Shown in pieces: positions 1 to 13,400 of a stretch of 64,000 nucleotides of DNA. Every line of letters begins with the position of its first letter. The stretch's first letter is position 1. The translations under genes were made by a program, and so were the position numbers. The notes beneath the pieces were generated by a model. It saw only the letters and a list, made by a program, of their open reading frames with translations, did not search any database and was not told the DNA's origin. Source of the stretch: Amblyornis subalaris (Eukaryota; Chordata; Aves; Passeriformes; Ptilonorhynchidae); contig JACAXG010000013.1 of the NCBI GenBank assembly GCA_018881555.1, positions 9,028,191 to 9,092,190 on the forward strand. The letters are read 5' to 3'.

Positions 1-1340
1 ATCCAGCAGGAGTGCATTCTCTTCCTTTCCACATGATCGTACCACCTAAGGAGAAAGAACACCCCAGGAACCACCCTGTGTAAGCCACAACCTGCCGGCA
101 GCTCCATCTAACAGAACCCTGTGACCCTTTCACCACCTAACAGCCATTTTATCTCATTATCTATAATAAATCTAGCTGCAATCTTGTGGATTAGCTATAA
201 TAGATCTATTCTGCCAGGGTTTTTTAAGGCATGAGAACACCTTAATGGCACTTGTAAGGGACTTACTCCAGGTTTAGCAAAACAATGATTGTAGAGTTTT
301 TANGCCAATACCTGCGTGCCAAGTCCTCACTTGTGGTCCTCCTGAAGTTATCACAGACTCATCATGATATGATTTTGGTTGAAAGGGACCTAAAAGCACA
401 TCTTGTTCCACACCTCTACCATGGGCAGGGACACCTTCCACTATGCCATGCTGCTCCAAGCCCTGTCCAACCTGGCCCTGNAGGCTTCCAGGGATGGGGC
501 AGCCACAACTTCTCCAGGCACTTCACTCAAGGAACTTCAGTCACTCAAGGTGCATTAAGAGTTTCATATCCAGCCTACAGTTAACTGAGAACCAAGCNGA
601 AAAATTCAGTCCTACATGCTCTTACTAGTACTTACCATGAAATTCAAGTATTTGGAAACGTATGTGAGCTGGACTTGACTTTAAGTCCATCCACTGACGG
701 TCAGATCATGCTGAGTCAAGTGAAACATACTGAAATAAAACTTCTGCATGATGTATAAGGTCAAGCAGAGTATTACTCTGGGTACTCAGGGTATCACTTG
801 CCCAAGTCCAGCTCAAGTCAAATAATGTGCTTCAGTGAAAGCATGTCAGTGTTCACTGTGCCTCAACCCGAGACGCAGTCAGGCTCCTGGCACATGCTCT
901 CCACAGCTGATGCTGCTGGCCTCTTCTTGCCTCACACAAAAATCCTATGTGCCATTAAATACAGCCTCCAACCTAATGGCAGAAGCTATGTGATCTGCAG
1001 TTACATTTCTGAGACCGGGAACACTGTCCAGAACAGTCACACAGCACGAATTATTCACAGACCCCAAGGTAATAAGCTGACTACAAATTCTCTTATAAAC
1101 TTAAAAAGCCAAACTAGATTGAGTGTAGTACTTCACACAGAAATTTCAAGGTGCAGAAAAAGTCTAAGAAAATTTAAATCCAATTAGCTGAACATTTCTT
1201 TCACTACCAAACTTCAGAAAAACAAAACAATGAAAAAATTATTTTAAAATTCTTTAAAAATTACAGTAACAACAACATATAGAAAGAATTTATTTAAAAA
1301 AAAAGACCTTGCCTTAAATAACAACAACAGCTTTACATAC
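1..1340 (-). other. RAPGEF6: RAPGEF6 intron 4 (partial)
   Basis: This is intron sequence downstream of exon 4. It contains one CR1 fragment (349-545). I searched both strands for the next RAPGEF6 exon (the segment beginning SFGKQFGG in human) and did not find it. An open plus-strand frame at 798-1187 matches nothing I recognise. Confidence 0.75.
349..545 (-). mobile_element. CR1 LINE 3'-end fragment
   Basis: On the plus strand it reads as the reverse complement of the avian CR1 3' region. Recognisable words are TTGAAAGGGACCT, CCATGGGCAGGGACACCTTCC, CTCCAAGCCC and CTTCCAGGGATGGGGCAGCC (the second is one base over an exact core of 20). It is truncated, with no reverse transcriptase. The boundaries are approximate. 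The element is in the same orientation as the host gene RAPGEF6. Confidence 0.88.
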
Positions 1341-1424
1341 CTGCAAGGTGGCAAAAACATGGAATCCTTCATGAGTACAGATCCAGAAAGCAGGATATAC
1401 CAGCATCTTGCAATAGTTTCTGAG
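1341..1424 (-). CDS. RAPGEF6: RAPGEF6 coding exon 4 (84 bp)
   Basis: The acceptor is CTTATAG and the donor AG|GTATGT. It encodes [20 protein letters not shown], then SMFLPPC and a split Ser, matching human [20 protein letters not shown]. The [10 protein letters not shown] run is the typical beta-strand signature of a cyclic-nucleotide-binding fold. Like exon 3 the exon is symmetric in phase 2. Confidence 0.95.
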
Positions 1425-4400
1425 CTATAAGAAAAGAAATCACTGATATCTGTTTCTTCTTANAGCACCTTAGAAATATGTTATCCAAAATATTTTTGTA
1501 GTAAAATAATGATTTACCACTCTACCAGTTCGTTATGTAAGAACCTGGGAACTTNAGCTGAACCAGGATTATTTCTTTTAAAACATTTACATAAGGAATG
1601 TTTCTTATACTTTACAATTTGACATTTAAGTCAGCTTAAGATTTTATTTTATTAAAATGAAACTATTAATTTTCATTGAAAACATTTTATTCCAGTGGAA
1701 GTATACATAAGGCTATATAAATACAGGANAGCACACAACCTACACACACAGATATTGACCTGTACTGGAGCAGGTGTGTGTCACACATACCCACCACACC
1801 AGCTAGCAGGTGGCATCTCATTTAGACTCGGGTGTGCTGGAANCTGTGCCTTATACAGAAAGCTAGGATTAGCTGTGAGAGGATAAATNTACCATAAGCA
1901 ATGCTAAAACAAGAGGAATATAAAAGTAGATTTACCTCCCAGCAAGAACCTGAAGAGAACTCTAAGCTGAAATACTAATTTTTGCAATTTAGAGATGGTG
2001 TTTGAGCTCCATCCCTCTCCAGTACCGGATGCTGCGACAAGGAGCTGTGCAGGCAGTGCCAGCTCCAGGGATAGAGTGCCACCTACTGAGTGCCACCAGG
2101 GCTCCCACGGCCGCGGAGGGGACACTGCCTGCCTTTCACCCACCCCGTGTCACTGACACACACACCCCTCTCCGCTGTCCCTGGAAGCCCAGCTGGAAAT
2201 TCATGGGCACCTCTCAAACACCAACACCGCACTACTGCTACANCCACCCCACCGAAGTTTTTAACCAATTATTTACAATGACTGAAAAAGCAAATGACAT
2301 AGTACAACATGCAAAACATTGGTTTTGCTCACATTTCTGCTGAAGAACTCCAACAAGTGCTATGTACTCACCAAAACAGAACTTGGTTGCCCTTGTACCT
2401 CTCGTAGCGGGCACTCGACGACATTATTCTAAGGAAAGAGAAGGAGAAGTTTAATTTCAATTTTAATCCCCAAAGATCAAAAGCCATTAATCACCACATT
2501 TCCNCAGAATCACTTTAAGGCTCTAAGACCTCAAATTCAACTATTTTTCTTGTTCAACAAAGGATGTGCTTAACCAGAAAATTCAAATTATTACAGTGTT
2601 CTTCATTATCCAAACAGATAATATACAGCATGTTCTCTAAGTGTTTAAATCACTCCCACACACTGGAATTACCCATAGCAACAGAACTGAAGGAACTAAA
2701 ATACTTCCAACGCACGTTTTGTGCTTTGTTGGCCTTCCATTTTATGGATTCTGAGATCGTCTGAAGCATTAAAAAGCTTTTGTAATCTGGAGTTAAGACA
2801 GGGCACTGTCTACACAGTCCTTTGTAGGCAAATGGGAGTAAGCTCTGCCTTCCTTCTTAGAAAAGCTAATTAGTTTAGATTCTGTGCCACATTATTGCAG
2901 TGACTTAACTCAGCAATGGACTTGGCCAATGCTCTGCCACCTCAAAGTGCAGGCAGACAAAAGCTCTGCTTATCTCCACAAAAAAAGTCATAAATATAAG
3001 AGTGCTAAACAACACTAACTGCAGAGTACTTCACCTTAGCTGATGTTCCCTGAAATGTGAGAGTATGTCCAGTCCATGAAGGAAAGAATAGATAGTATTT
3101 AAGTCCTAAAAAGAAAGAGGGAAAAAAAAAAACAAACATGAGCAACTTCATTCACAGCATCTAAATGCTCAACATTACTTTTCAGATTCTGCAGTAAGTT
3201 ACACAGACTTATGAGACATAATTCTAGAGACAAAGCCCAAATAAATAGATAGGTCGGGACACACGCAGACTTGAAGAATCCTGTACACATTTAAGCTGNG
3301 GAAGTGAAAAGAGTGAAGTCCAACTAATGCATAAACACTCACCTGAAGAAAAAAAAGATTTATTAAAAATATCTCTGAAAATATTATTCATGCAAATGGA
3401 TACAGCAGCAAGCAACATGTGGAATAAGACAAATAGGGCAGTCCTGTTCATCCAAGGTCAAAAATCGCTGAAACTTTCTAAGATCTCTTTAAAGAAGGAA
3501 TTTTTCAAAATCAGTTTCCTGATAGCAAAGAACCCCAGCAAAAACCTAAGCCACTATATAGGGTGAAGAAACCACCAGAGTANCTTTTCATAGCAAAGTG
3601 GTTATGTTTAGAGAGGAAAAACTCTTTCATGTCCACCTCAGACCTAGCTGGCAATCTACTATGAACTACTCCATCCCACTGCCTCTCTCAGCCCAATCCA
3701 TATCTGGAGGGAACATTAGAAATTAGTCCAAAATACTCTTTGGCAAAGATGAAAACAATGAAGCTTTAGAGATCTCTCACTCCTGCCACCATGACTCAGC
3801 ATCACATCAGTGTCATCCTCTAGCAACCACAGAAACAAAAATATTAAAACATGAACATTATTTCACTTTATAAACTGGACTTTACATAGAAGCTGTAATT
3901 TGGAGATACAGCTGTTTAAACTTCTCACCAGACAGAATCCTCTTCAGTCACAAAAATATCTGTGCGGATGGTGCAGACCACATGGCAGGGAACAGCTCAC
4001 TAGGGCTATTCATCACTTAATTTACTGTCCTGAACAGGTGGGCTGTTAGAGTCAAATACATGCACAACAAAATCATTATACACCACAGAATAGTCTCTCC
4101 AGCTTGGCCTTGGAAAGTATGTTCTGAATTTTCAAGTGCTGCATTTATCCAGTGTTTACAAAAGATAAATCAATATGAATGCTGGCCTCAGAATTTACAA
4201 TGGATTTACTTCAGAAAAGTTCTTTGGCTTAATAGCCCATGTTCNGCAATATAACGGATATAGACTGTTGTATCAAATGAAAGGTCAGANGTAATTGCAG
4301 GCCATGTAAAACCAATAAAACTCTGATTTATTTTTTTTTAAATGTCATTACCAAATCCCATGAAAATTAAACAGAAAGCCTGGATGTGTAACACATTTAT

Positions 4401-7400
4401 AAAGCACTCATTTCACACAGTCCAATCTCATTTTAATCCTCTGAGTTGCCACAAACTTGATTTTATCAGTGAAACGTCCAGGAGCACNAGCTATGGATCA
4501 GACTCCAAACACACCACAGCCTGTCAGAGTTGGGCACCTGGCAGCCAAAGGGTCATTTCAGGTATCCAATAGCTCCATTACTGAGCTTTCCCTGTTTCTG
4601 AGCAGGGAACTGCCTCAACTTCTCCACCTGAAACCATTAGGCACAGAAATGCACACTATATCCTCAGACTGTACAGTGTCTGAGTAGTCAATAATATCTT
4701 AGGAGTTACAGAATTTATGGAACGGAAATAAAACCCCTGCATTCCACATTCTTCCTCCTCCACCTGGAGGTCCACCTCTCCCAGGCCAGAAGGATACTCT
4801 CAACTTGTCAAAGCTGGGCAGCCAGGAGGGAATCACTGTTTGGTATTAAAATTAAAGCTCAATTTTTCAGCCTTCATAACTCATTATGTCTATGTAAGTT
4901 TTCCCACATTTTCCAGTATTTTTTTACATAATTGAGACTAAGATGTAACAGAACACCTTTAAAATATGTTTTGTATAAGCAGTTNTGTAGTCATGCATTA
5001 CAGAAAACTGTACGCAGAACAAAAGCTTATGTTCATGTTTAATCACCAAGTTTTTAAGTTGTACATATGAAAAATGACGACATCCTGGCTTGTGAATTAT
5101 NCTCTACAACTCCCCAGAACGCAGCCTCTTCGCAAGTTCACTTGGCATGGGCTGACTCCTGCACTCCACCTGCAGCACAGAGGACTGCTGTACTGACCCA
5201 CTGAGGAGCTTGATGAATAAACAGTTGGTAAATTAAAGACATAAACATTTGCTTAAAGGGATACATGTCTGGAAGGCATCCCTCAGCTCTGACTTCATAT
5301 GTTGAGATGAGCAGCAGCAGAGGGAACAGCTGAGCAGAGCACAGCAAAGAGAAGGCAAAGGTTCCTATTCCCTCACCCAGCAGAAGGCATTTAACTTACA
5401 CTGCCCACTATTACTGCTCTAATGTTGATAAATGTAATAAACACCTTATTGTTCACTACGCAGCCAGGTGACACATTAATAAGCTAAACACAGTGGCTAC
5501 TCACACAGCAGTTTTTATAGGCGTTTTTAAATCAGGATCTGTAACACTTTTCCTAAAAATAACTGACTTTGAAGCAAGGCCCTCTCTTAGTCATGCAGAG
5601 CAGGTGATTTTGGGTGCCACTGAGCACAAGAGCTAGTTCAGCAATCTCCCAGGAAGGGCTGTGAGGTGCCCCTTTCTGCCAGTGCCCCGAATGTATCCAT
5701 CCAATGTGTTTTACACGTCTTGGTGAGATAATGCCTGTTTTGCTTGTTTAAATAGATAAAGCCAGGTAGAATTCCTCCTCTCCCTCAAGTGCCACTTCAA
5801 ATTCTAACAAAGGAGNGTACAATACATGTGGTGTATATATCCCAGTTTTTCCCCAATAAAATGAAGATTTCCTATCAGTCATAGTTTGTGAAGCTTTCTT
5901 CATTACTCCCAAGTCATTTCAAAATAAGTGCTTATAACAACACTGAAATTCTGTTTGACATACTGTATTTAGAGTCTCATTCTGTATTTTTTGCCGGCAA
6001 GGATTATCAATTAATCTAAGGGTGGCAGGGGCTGTGGCCAAGGCAAGGCATGGGCAGGGGCTGTGGCCACCTCGTGGACAGAGGCTGCAGCCCAGCTTAA
6101 CCAAGCTCCCAAAATCCTCCTCCAGAGCTGAAAGCATTTATTTCTCTAACTCAAGGTTTACAACAGCTTCTAATACGATTTTCAGTTTTATTTTTGAAAA
6201 CAGATTCGTGTCACTGCAGCAGTTATAAACAGCAGACAAGCACATAACCTCAGTACAAAGGGTAGAGATCATTTTCACAGATATTTTCAGATACTCACTA
6301 TGAAAAGTGCTATTAAAGGACGATGCCAAAGGGCAACAATCAGTGTCATATCNGCAGAACACAAAACATTTGCTGGAATTTTACAGCCCCTTTCCATATC
6401 CTTCCTTATAATCTCTTCACTTACTTCTTTCTGTCAAATTCCAACCAAGACATGATTATTGATGAAAAGCAATTTCTCCACATGCCCTAAACTAAGGACC
6501 CAGGTCAGTATGATTTTATTTTGCNATCTTTTCTTCAGAGCTTTTCATCAGCTGAAACAACAGCTGAAACTAAAGTACAGGATCTACCTGCAAATGCTAT
6601 GCCCACACAGATTCTTCAATCTTTGACAGAAAACAACCTTGACTAAGGTTATTTACGGAGAAAGTAACACATTTTCTATCCAACTAGCTAAAACTGCAGC
6701 TCCAGCGACTCAAGGGAAGGTGGAAAACTGGGCAAAGAGTAGAGAGAATCAGGCAGTTGTTAATCTTGCTAGAAAGGAGACTTTCTAGAGGAAACATGAA
6801 CACCNCAACCACAGTGATCCTGCACCAAGCTGCCCGAGACAGCTCATTTTCTTTGCCTCCAGTTCTCACAGCACTGAGCTCATGAGCAGGCATGTTTAAA
6901 AAGCAGAGGACATCTGTGTCTCCAAATTCTTCTCGTGACAGAATACACTGTATAAAACAGNGTGTGCTTCAGCAGCAGTGCAGAAACCAAGGGATGGTTT
7001 TGTGGATGGCACTGTTATCATCAAACTCAGCACGAGGAAAGNGCGGCCACCAGCAGCCTCAGCTTCCTTCAGCATCAGTTTTTATCACCTCCAGAACACA
7101 CATCCTTCCAGCAAAAAGCTTAACCAGCTGCTAAACCAAAGGTGGTGTAAAAACACAGAGATTTTAGTAACAATATCATGTTANATAAATATACATTCTT
7201 TTATAGCATCCTCATCCCAATATAGTTTGAAGTGAGCCACCTGAATACCCAGGCCACTTCTCGTTTTCCCTGCCAGATGCTAACCCACAGAGAGATACCA
7301 TAACATGGGAAAATAGAAGAAGCCCCAGNAGCATCAACTGAAAACTCATCACACAAAAGCAAACCAACTAACTACCACCATCACNCATTTGTCCCACAAC

Positions 7401-10400
7401 ACTTTTATTTGAAAGTAATTTGTTACTATTCTTTACAAGGATGGTGAAATACTGATTTCTTAATTGTTAAGATGTGTACTTTTTAAACTAAAGAAGTAAG
7501 TACAGTCAGCCAAAAATATCATCATGAGAAAATAATCCAACCTCAAAGTTCTGGGGAAGTGGTGGTCACCCTTAAGTTTCATTATTGGCTTTTTTTTAAA
7601 TATGACCAAGATCCGGATGTTTCTGAACAAGCACCACAGTGCAGAAACACCAGTGATGAGCAAAGTTTGTGAGTTTGTATTGTTTCATTTTGCTTAACCC
7701 TCTTCTCTTCCAATCTCTGGCCTTTAATCCTAGCAGCAGCTTTACAAAGCTTGGAATTAAGGCTCCAGCAGAACAACAGCGGTCTCGAACGTGGAGTTCT
7801 GACCACAGAGTTTTCCAACCAACAACAACTCCAGCCAGCACAACTGTAATTCACACGAGCTGCATCCAGATGCTGTAAGTCCACAANAAGGTCCAAGACA
7901 AATTCTCCTGCAGTGTTAAAAGAGGCAAAAGCAGTGCGATGCTGTGCAACAAGGATGGAATGACTGCATCAAAAGCAACTTTGCCCTTCATAAACACAAA
8001 ACAAAAAACTGATGCTTCACTTNATGTGACCCCAGCCAGGTGTTCCAGTAGCACTAAACAGGAAATCTGGTCTATTTCTAAGGAAAATAAATTGTTCTGA
8101 AATGACCTCATAGTTCCAAATTCTAATAAATCTCACNAAGAGACAACCTCAGCAATTGCAATCAGGTATTAGGGATGCTGAGGAAGCCATAAATCCCCAG
8201 AGAATCCCTTTAACACAGCCTGCCATGTTATGTCCTTCATGCCATCAGAGAGAGGCAGCCCAGTCCCCAAACAGCTGCATCCAGCCCCNGCCAGCCGGCA
8301 CCGACCGAGGGACAGCTGCTCCCCGCAGCGGGGCCAGGACTCGGGGATGCATCCCAACGAGCTTGGGCTTCAGACANCCTACATCCACCCTGAACCTGAA
8401 ACAAGCGCGCTCAAAGAATGCAAACTGGCAGGTATTGTTCAGTCAGTCCAGAGTTTTGCTCAAGGAATGAGAAAAGAGCAGAAACCTGCACCACAGCACC
8501 AGCACTTCAAAGCTATACGTAAAACCAGCTGTGTCAGCAAGTTCCAGACAGATTGCTCTCACATGCAAACCTGTCCCAGAAAGCTGCGCAAAACCTGTCT
8601 CTCAATCCACCCCAAACACATTAAATTCCTGTTGCAAGAACATATGCTTGGCTCACTCGANGCTCCCCACACCCAGCCCACGCAGGCTGCCGAGCCACCC
8701 AGGATTCCCTGGGTCACACTCAAGAACCTGCTTCTACAGAAGCACAAAGGATGACTGATGGGATTCTGCATCTGTACCTTTTCCAAGGTAAGGCAGTTGG
8801 CAGGATGTGTATTTTATGTTTCAGAGCAAACAAAATGTTAGTATCTTCTAAAGATCTGTTACAGATCCAGCTGCATTACAGAGAATATACTTTCAAATAA
8901 ACAGACACACATTTCTGCCTTTGAAANAACAGTTAAACCACATGGTAACAGCTTCCCAAATTCCACTGACATTCAAAGGGCCCATCAGGTACGAAATCCT
9001 CCAGGGAAGGAAGCTGCATGGTTGAAAGGTGCCTTCCTGTTTGTATGTTACAGAGCTGCTTCTTCCTCAGTGCTCTGAGCAGAAACAAGGCTGGAAACAA
9101 ACTCCAGCAGAATCAAGCACTCNCTTGGTATCAGGACAAGGATTTTAATAGGCTCTTGGACAGTGTCTGAATTTCTCTGTATTAAAGTTGTTATTTAAAG
9201 TGCCTAGATTTCAGTAAACAGAGGTGATTCTTGGAGCACAGGTTGTGTAAGCTCTAAGTGGGAGGCTCCATCCAGCCCAATGCCATTACTCGCTTCTCAG
9301 TGATTCAGCAGGCTCCTTATACAGATTGAATGCAGCTTTTATTAGGAATCCTGTCAGGCTCAATAAAGACTTTGTCACCCTTGGGGGGGGGTGTAGCAGA
9401 AGAGAGGAAATGTTACTCAGCACGGTTTATGGCTTTCATTGCTTCCCTTCCTGTTGCTTCATCGAAGGCTGGAATCCACGCTGTTTCCTTTAGTCTCTGT
9501 TTAAGGCCAATTGTAAAAATAGTACTCCCAAATTCTTTCCTGATACTGTAATACCAGAAATAAAAATACAGAAACATGCTTAAGTTCTCTGATCCATATT
9601 TTACACATTCAGATAACTACACAGCAAATCCACCAACTTCAGGGATGCTGGTTGAAGAAGCCCACCCTACACACAGTCAGCTGCCCCCGAAACTTGTGGG
9701 AGGAGCAGTAAAATATATTTAAACATGTGTAGCAGGGTATGCAGTCCCTAAACTGAAAGGAAGATGGTGAGATGAACTAGAAAGCAACTCCTCCATCTTA
9801 ACTTATTTACTCTCCCTGTTCGGTGNCACAGACATTGGACTTCAATAAAAGTGTAAGTGATGCAAAAGAACGTCAGCTCAGGGCTCTTCATTTAGAGTAA
9901 CAATTCCCTTTAAAGTAGCCTCCTGTTTCGGTGGAGGCCACTTAAAAATAAAAATAAATATTGAATACAAGCACTGAAGCACTATTAGGGAAGAGAAAGC
10001 ATGGATTAGTCAGTCAGATGAATGAAAATGTTATGAATGAAGGACATTCAAGTACCTTGCAGAGACCGGCAGAGTTCANGTCGCACTCCTAAGGAATGAG
10101 GCCACACCACCCCATGTAGGAAATACCACCAATTCAAAAAGCCTAAAGAACTTTTCACAGGTTTGAACACAACAGCAAACTCCTCCATGATTTTAAGTCA
10201 CTGCCCGAGACTGCACCCAGTAACATTTGTATACAATGAACTGGTTCAGCTACTTCAGAGCCATATTCCATTATTCAGAAAAAACAGCATATATTCCAAT
10301 AAGAAGTTGAACAGCCTTAAATGGCTGAGAACTTGAATTCTTTCATTTATGGTCTTTCAAATGTCCCCNAACTCCTGGTGCCTATGTCCATCAAACAACT

Positions 10401-13400
10401 ATGGATCATATCATAACCATGATACAGCACTTCTCCCTAAACTCTAAACTTTACATTTACCTATACAAATGACAGATACTTGTTTTTCCAAATGAGGAAA
10501 TGTCAGTCTAGTTATTATAGCATCTTTATACAGGAGAAAACAGAGCCTTCATTCCACTCTTTTGTAAATCCAGGAAGCAATTCCAATTGACAGCATCAGT
10601 TAATAACAGTACAGCCACTAACAGGAAACTAAAATTTGGCTTTTGTTTTTGCAGACAGTAAGAAGTAACATTTGCACACTTGGATTTTTATNTTATTTTT
10701 CCTGAAAAAAGTAGCAAGTCTCTCAATGGGGCTAATAGAGTTTCTTTAGATATAATTTTCTAATATTTCATTATAACATACATGGCTAAAGGCAGAGACT
10801 TATACTCCTAAGAATCAAACTACCCTTAGGAAAATTTGGAAAAGCCAGATCTTTAAAAAGAGAGATTCTAGAACCACTATTACAGCTAACTGATGTACTC
10901 AAAATACCTCCATTCAGCGGCACACTTCTAAAAACAAAATAAAAGAACTGAAGTATTTCTACATTAAAATAAAACAAAANGTTTCTATACTCACCAATCG
11001 CGCCCCACACCCAATCCAGATAAACACCTTCCACCTCAGAACCCTGGANTATGTTGATATAGGACTTTGGTAGAAAGAAAAACATTTAAAGGAATGAGGG
11101 AGGAGAAATTTTGTATTATTTTTACTGCTGTTTCATCACAGAGTCAGCATTTCTGGAACCCTTCTCCACAGAAAAAAACTTCCTTTGGAAAAGCTGATTT
11201 TGCAGAGTGAAATTCCAAGGGCCCTGAACTGGAGAGACAGAACATCAGATGTCACTGCTTCAAAGCAAGCAGCTCATGGAGAGGTTTGAATATCTGAGGC
11301 ACCGTTCAGCCCTTTTCAGAGTTAAGAACAAAAGCACAGCTTTGAAAAAAGTGCCTTCAACTAAAACATGACCATAAAGTTCCCAGACATTCATTACTTA
11401 ATTTTAAAATATCTTTCAGACTCATGCTGATAATTGAAAAGCAAGCTGCCTCAAAAACCCGGAGCTCCTAAAGTTCAACAGGATGGGAAGCACAGAATAT
11501 CCAAAATTATCCTCTATCAAAGAGCAGGACTTTATACCAAACATTTTTAAGTAATACAAAGACCATAAAAGCAGCCTCCTTACCCAGGCTCTTGAAAAAT
11601 CACCCAAAATCCAAAAGCAAAATTGGCAATTTCAGGCTTCCAGTTCAATCAACTTTGTTAGTCAGGCAGCTGACCACTTGTCAGAATTACTGACCTCCCT
11701 TCTACAGGACAAGGATGCATCAAACAGCAATATTTCAGTTAAAACCTTTTGGTCCTAACTCCAAAAACATCAGCTTGTCTGATCAACAAAGCAACTCCCT
11801 GCTCTTTTCAGAGTAAAGCATTAGCATCTGAAAATTTCCTTTTAAGAAAAGAAGCAATTGTGGTAGAAAAGGTCAGAACACAAAAGTTCAGGAAAAAAAC
11901 GTACATTCTTATTAAATAAGAAATTTGGTACAGAAACCTGGGGATGAAGAGAAAGGAGGTGGAGGATGAAATCCAAAGGTCAGTTCTATGTTTACCTGTA
12001 ATGACAATTGGGCGTGTGGCTGCGTGCAACTTAGACATGTTAAACATCTGAGTTGCTACCTACAGCTTTGCTCTTACTGCAGAAAATGCTCTAGTTCTTG
12101 TCCTCTTTTCTCCCTCTTGGACTAGCAACTGCTGGTTCATATTTAACACATAAACACTCCATTGTCACTATTTTCACCAAGTTTTGCCTAATGTACCTTT
12201 GCAGCAAGTGAATGTTACTATTGAGGTCCCATACTACAGCTCAACAGGTATCTCAAGCAGAGGCTGACAGATACNGTAACAGCACTTTATTGCAGCTTTT
12301 TTCTATCGTATCAGTTGTCAGAATTTTATACAAATGGATAAGAATATTGTTATTTTTCGAACGGCACATTTATGATTTTTCAATGTGTAATTTATTTCTT
12401 CGTGAATTCAAGCAAGCAAAGATCATATCAGTCCAGAAATTAAGTCCTGCTAAATAAGTAATAGTGATGGCAAAATGAGATCTTTATCAATACCACAACT
12501 AAAGTCACCCACTCACTATATACGTAAGGGAGGCAATACAGCCCTACTAACTGCCTAAAAGCATTTTGGGTGCATCANTAAAATATGAAGAGAATGATGA
12601 GATTATGATCGGAGAATAAAATATTACACAAATGTAATGCTCTCCTACAGTCTTCTTCAATAAAACCACTGAAGGAAGATAGAAAAATCAAGCTCCAGCT
12701 ACTTTATTCCCATAATAATGTCATTATGAACTATGAAGGAATTCCTGCAGAGGACGGCAGTAATATGTTCACCAGTAATTCCTTCTGCATCCTGGTACTA
12801 GGATACCCAAGCACTAGCAAATAGAGCAATCCAAAAAAGTTACTGCACTGTACAGGAGGCAACATTCCTTAGAGAGTCTAGGTTATCTCAATATAGATTC
12901 CCACAAACTTTACTACTGCTCCAACAACTACAATATCCTCTCANATGCTGAGAAACACTAACATGCCTGTGTTCATTGTGCCCATACACTGGCAAACATA
13001 TCCCTCACCAAAGAGAAAAGCAGCTCTTTGCATCTTCGCTCATCACAAGAAATTAGTCAGATTTACTTCATTGCAACATTTGAATGCAAACCACCACAGC
13101 AAAACTCTAAGAACCAATGCTCTGCCACTTTAACACCTACTTTTGTATATCTTAACAATACCTGTGCCATAAACCACACAGAAGCTTACAGATCCAAACT
13201 GAGGANTTATATATGCATATACATATTCATCTAGCCACATTAGGTTTCAAGTTTGAAATCAAATCAAATAAATNTCAGAGGTACAAATACCTGTGCACTT
13301 CCCTAGTCATTACATTGATCACTGATGCATAATGTTACAAAGGGAATAATTCTAATTAAGAAAATTAACAACTTCAACATTAAGAGGAACAACAAACAAG

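Noticed and set aside
798..1187. 129-codon plus-strand open frame left of RAPGEF6 exon 4
   Set aside because: It lies antisense within an intron, has no family resemblance, no ATG support known and no splice context.
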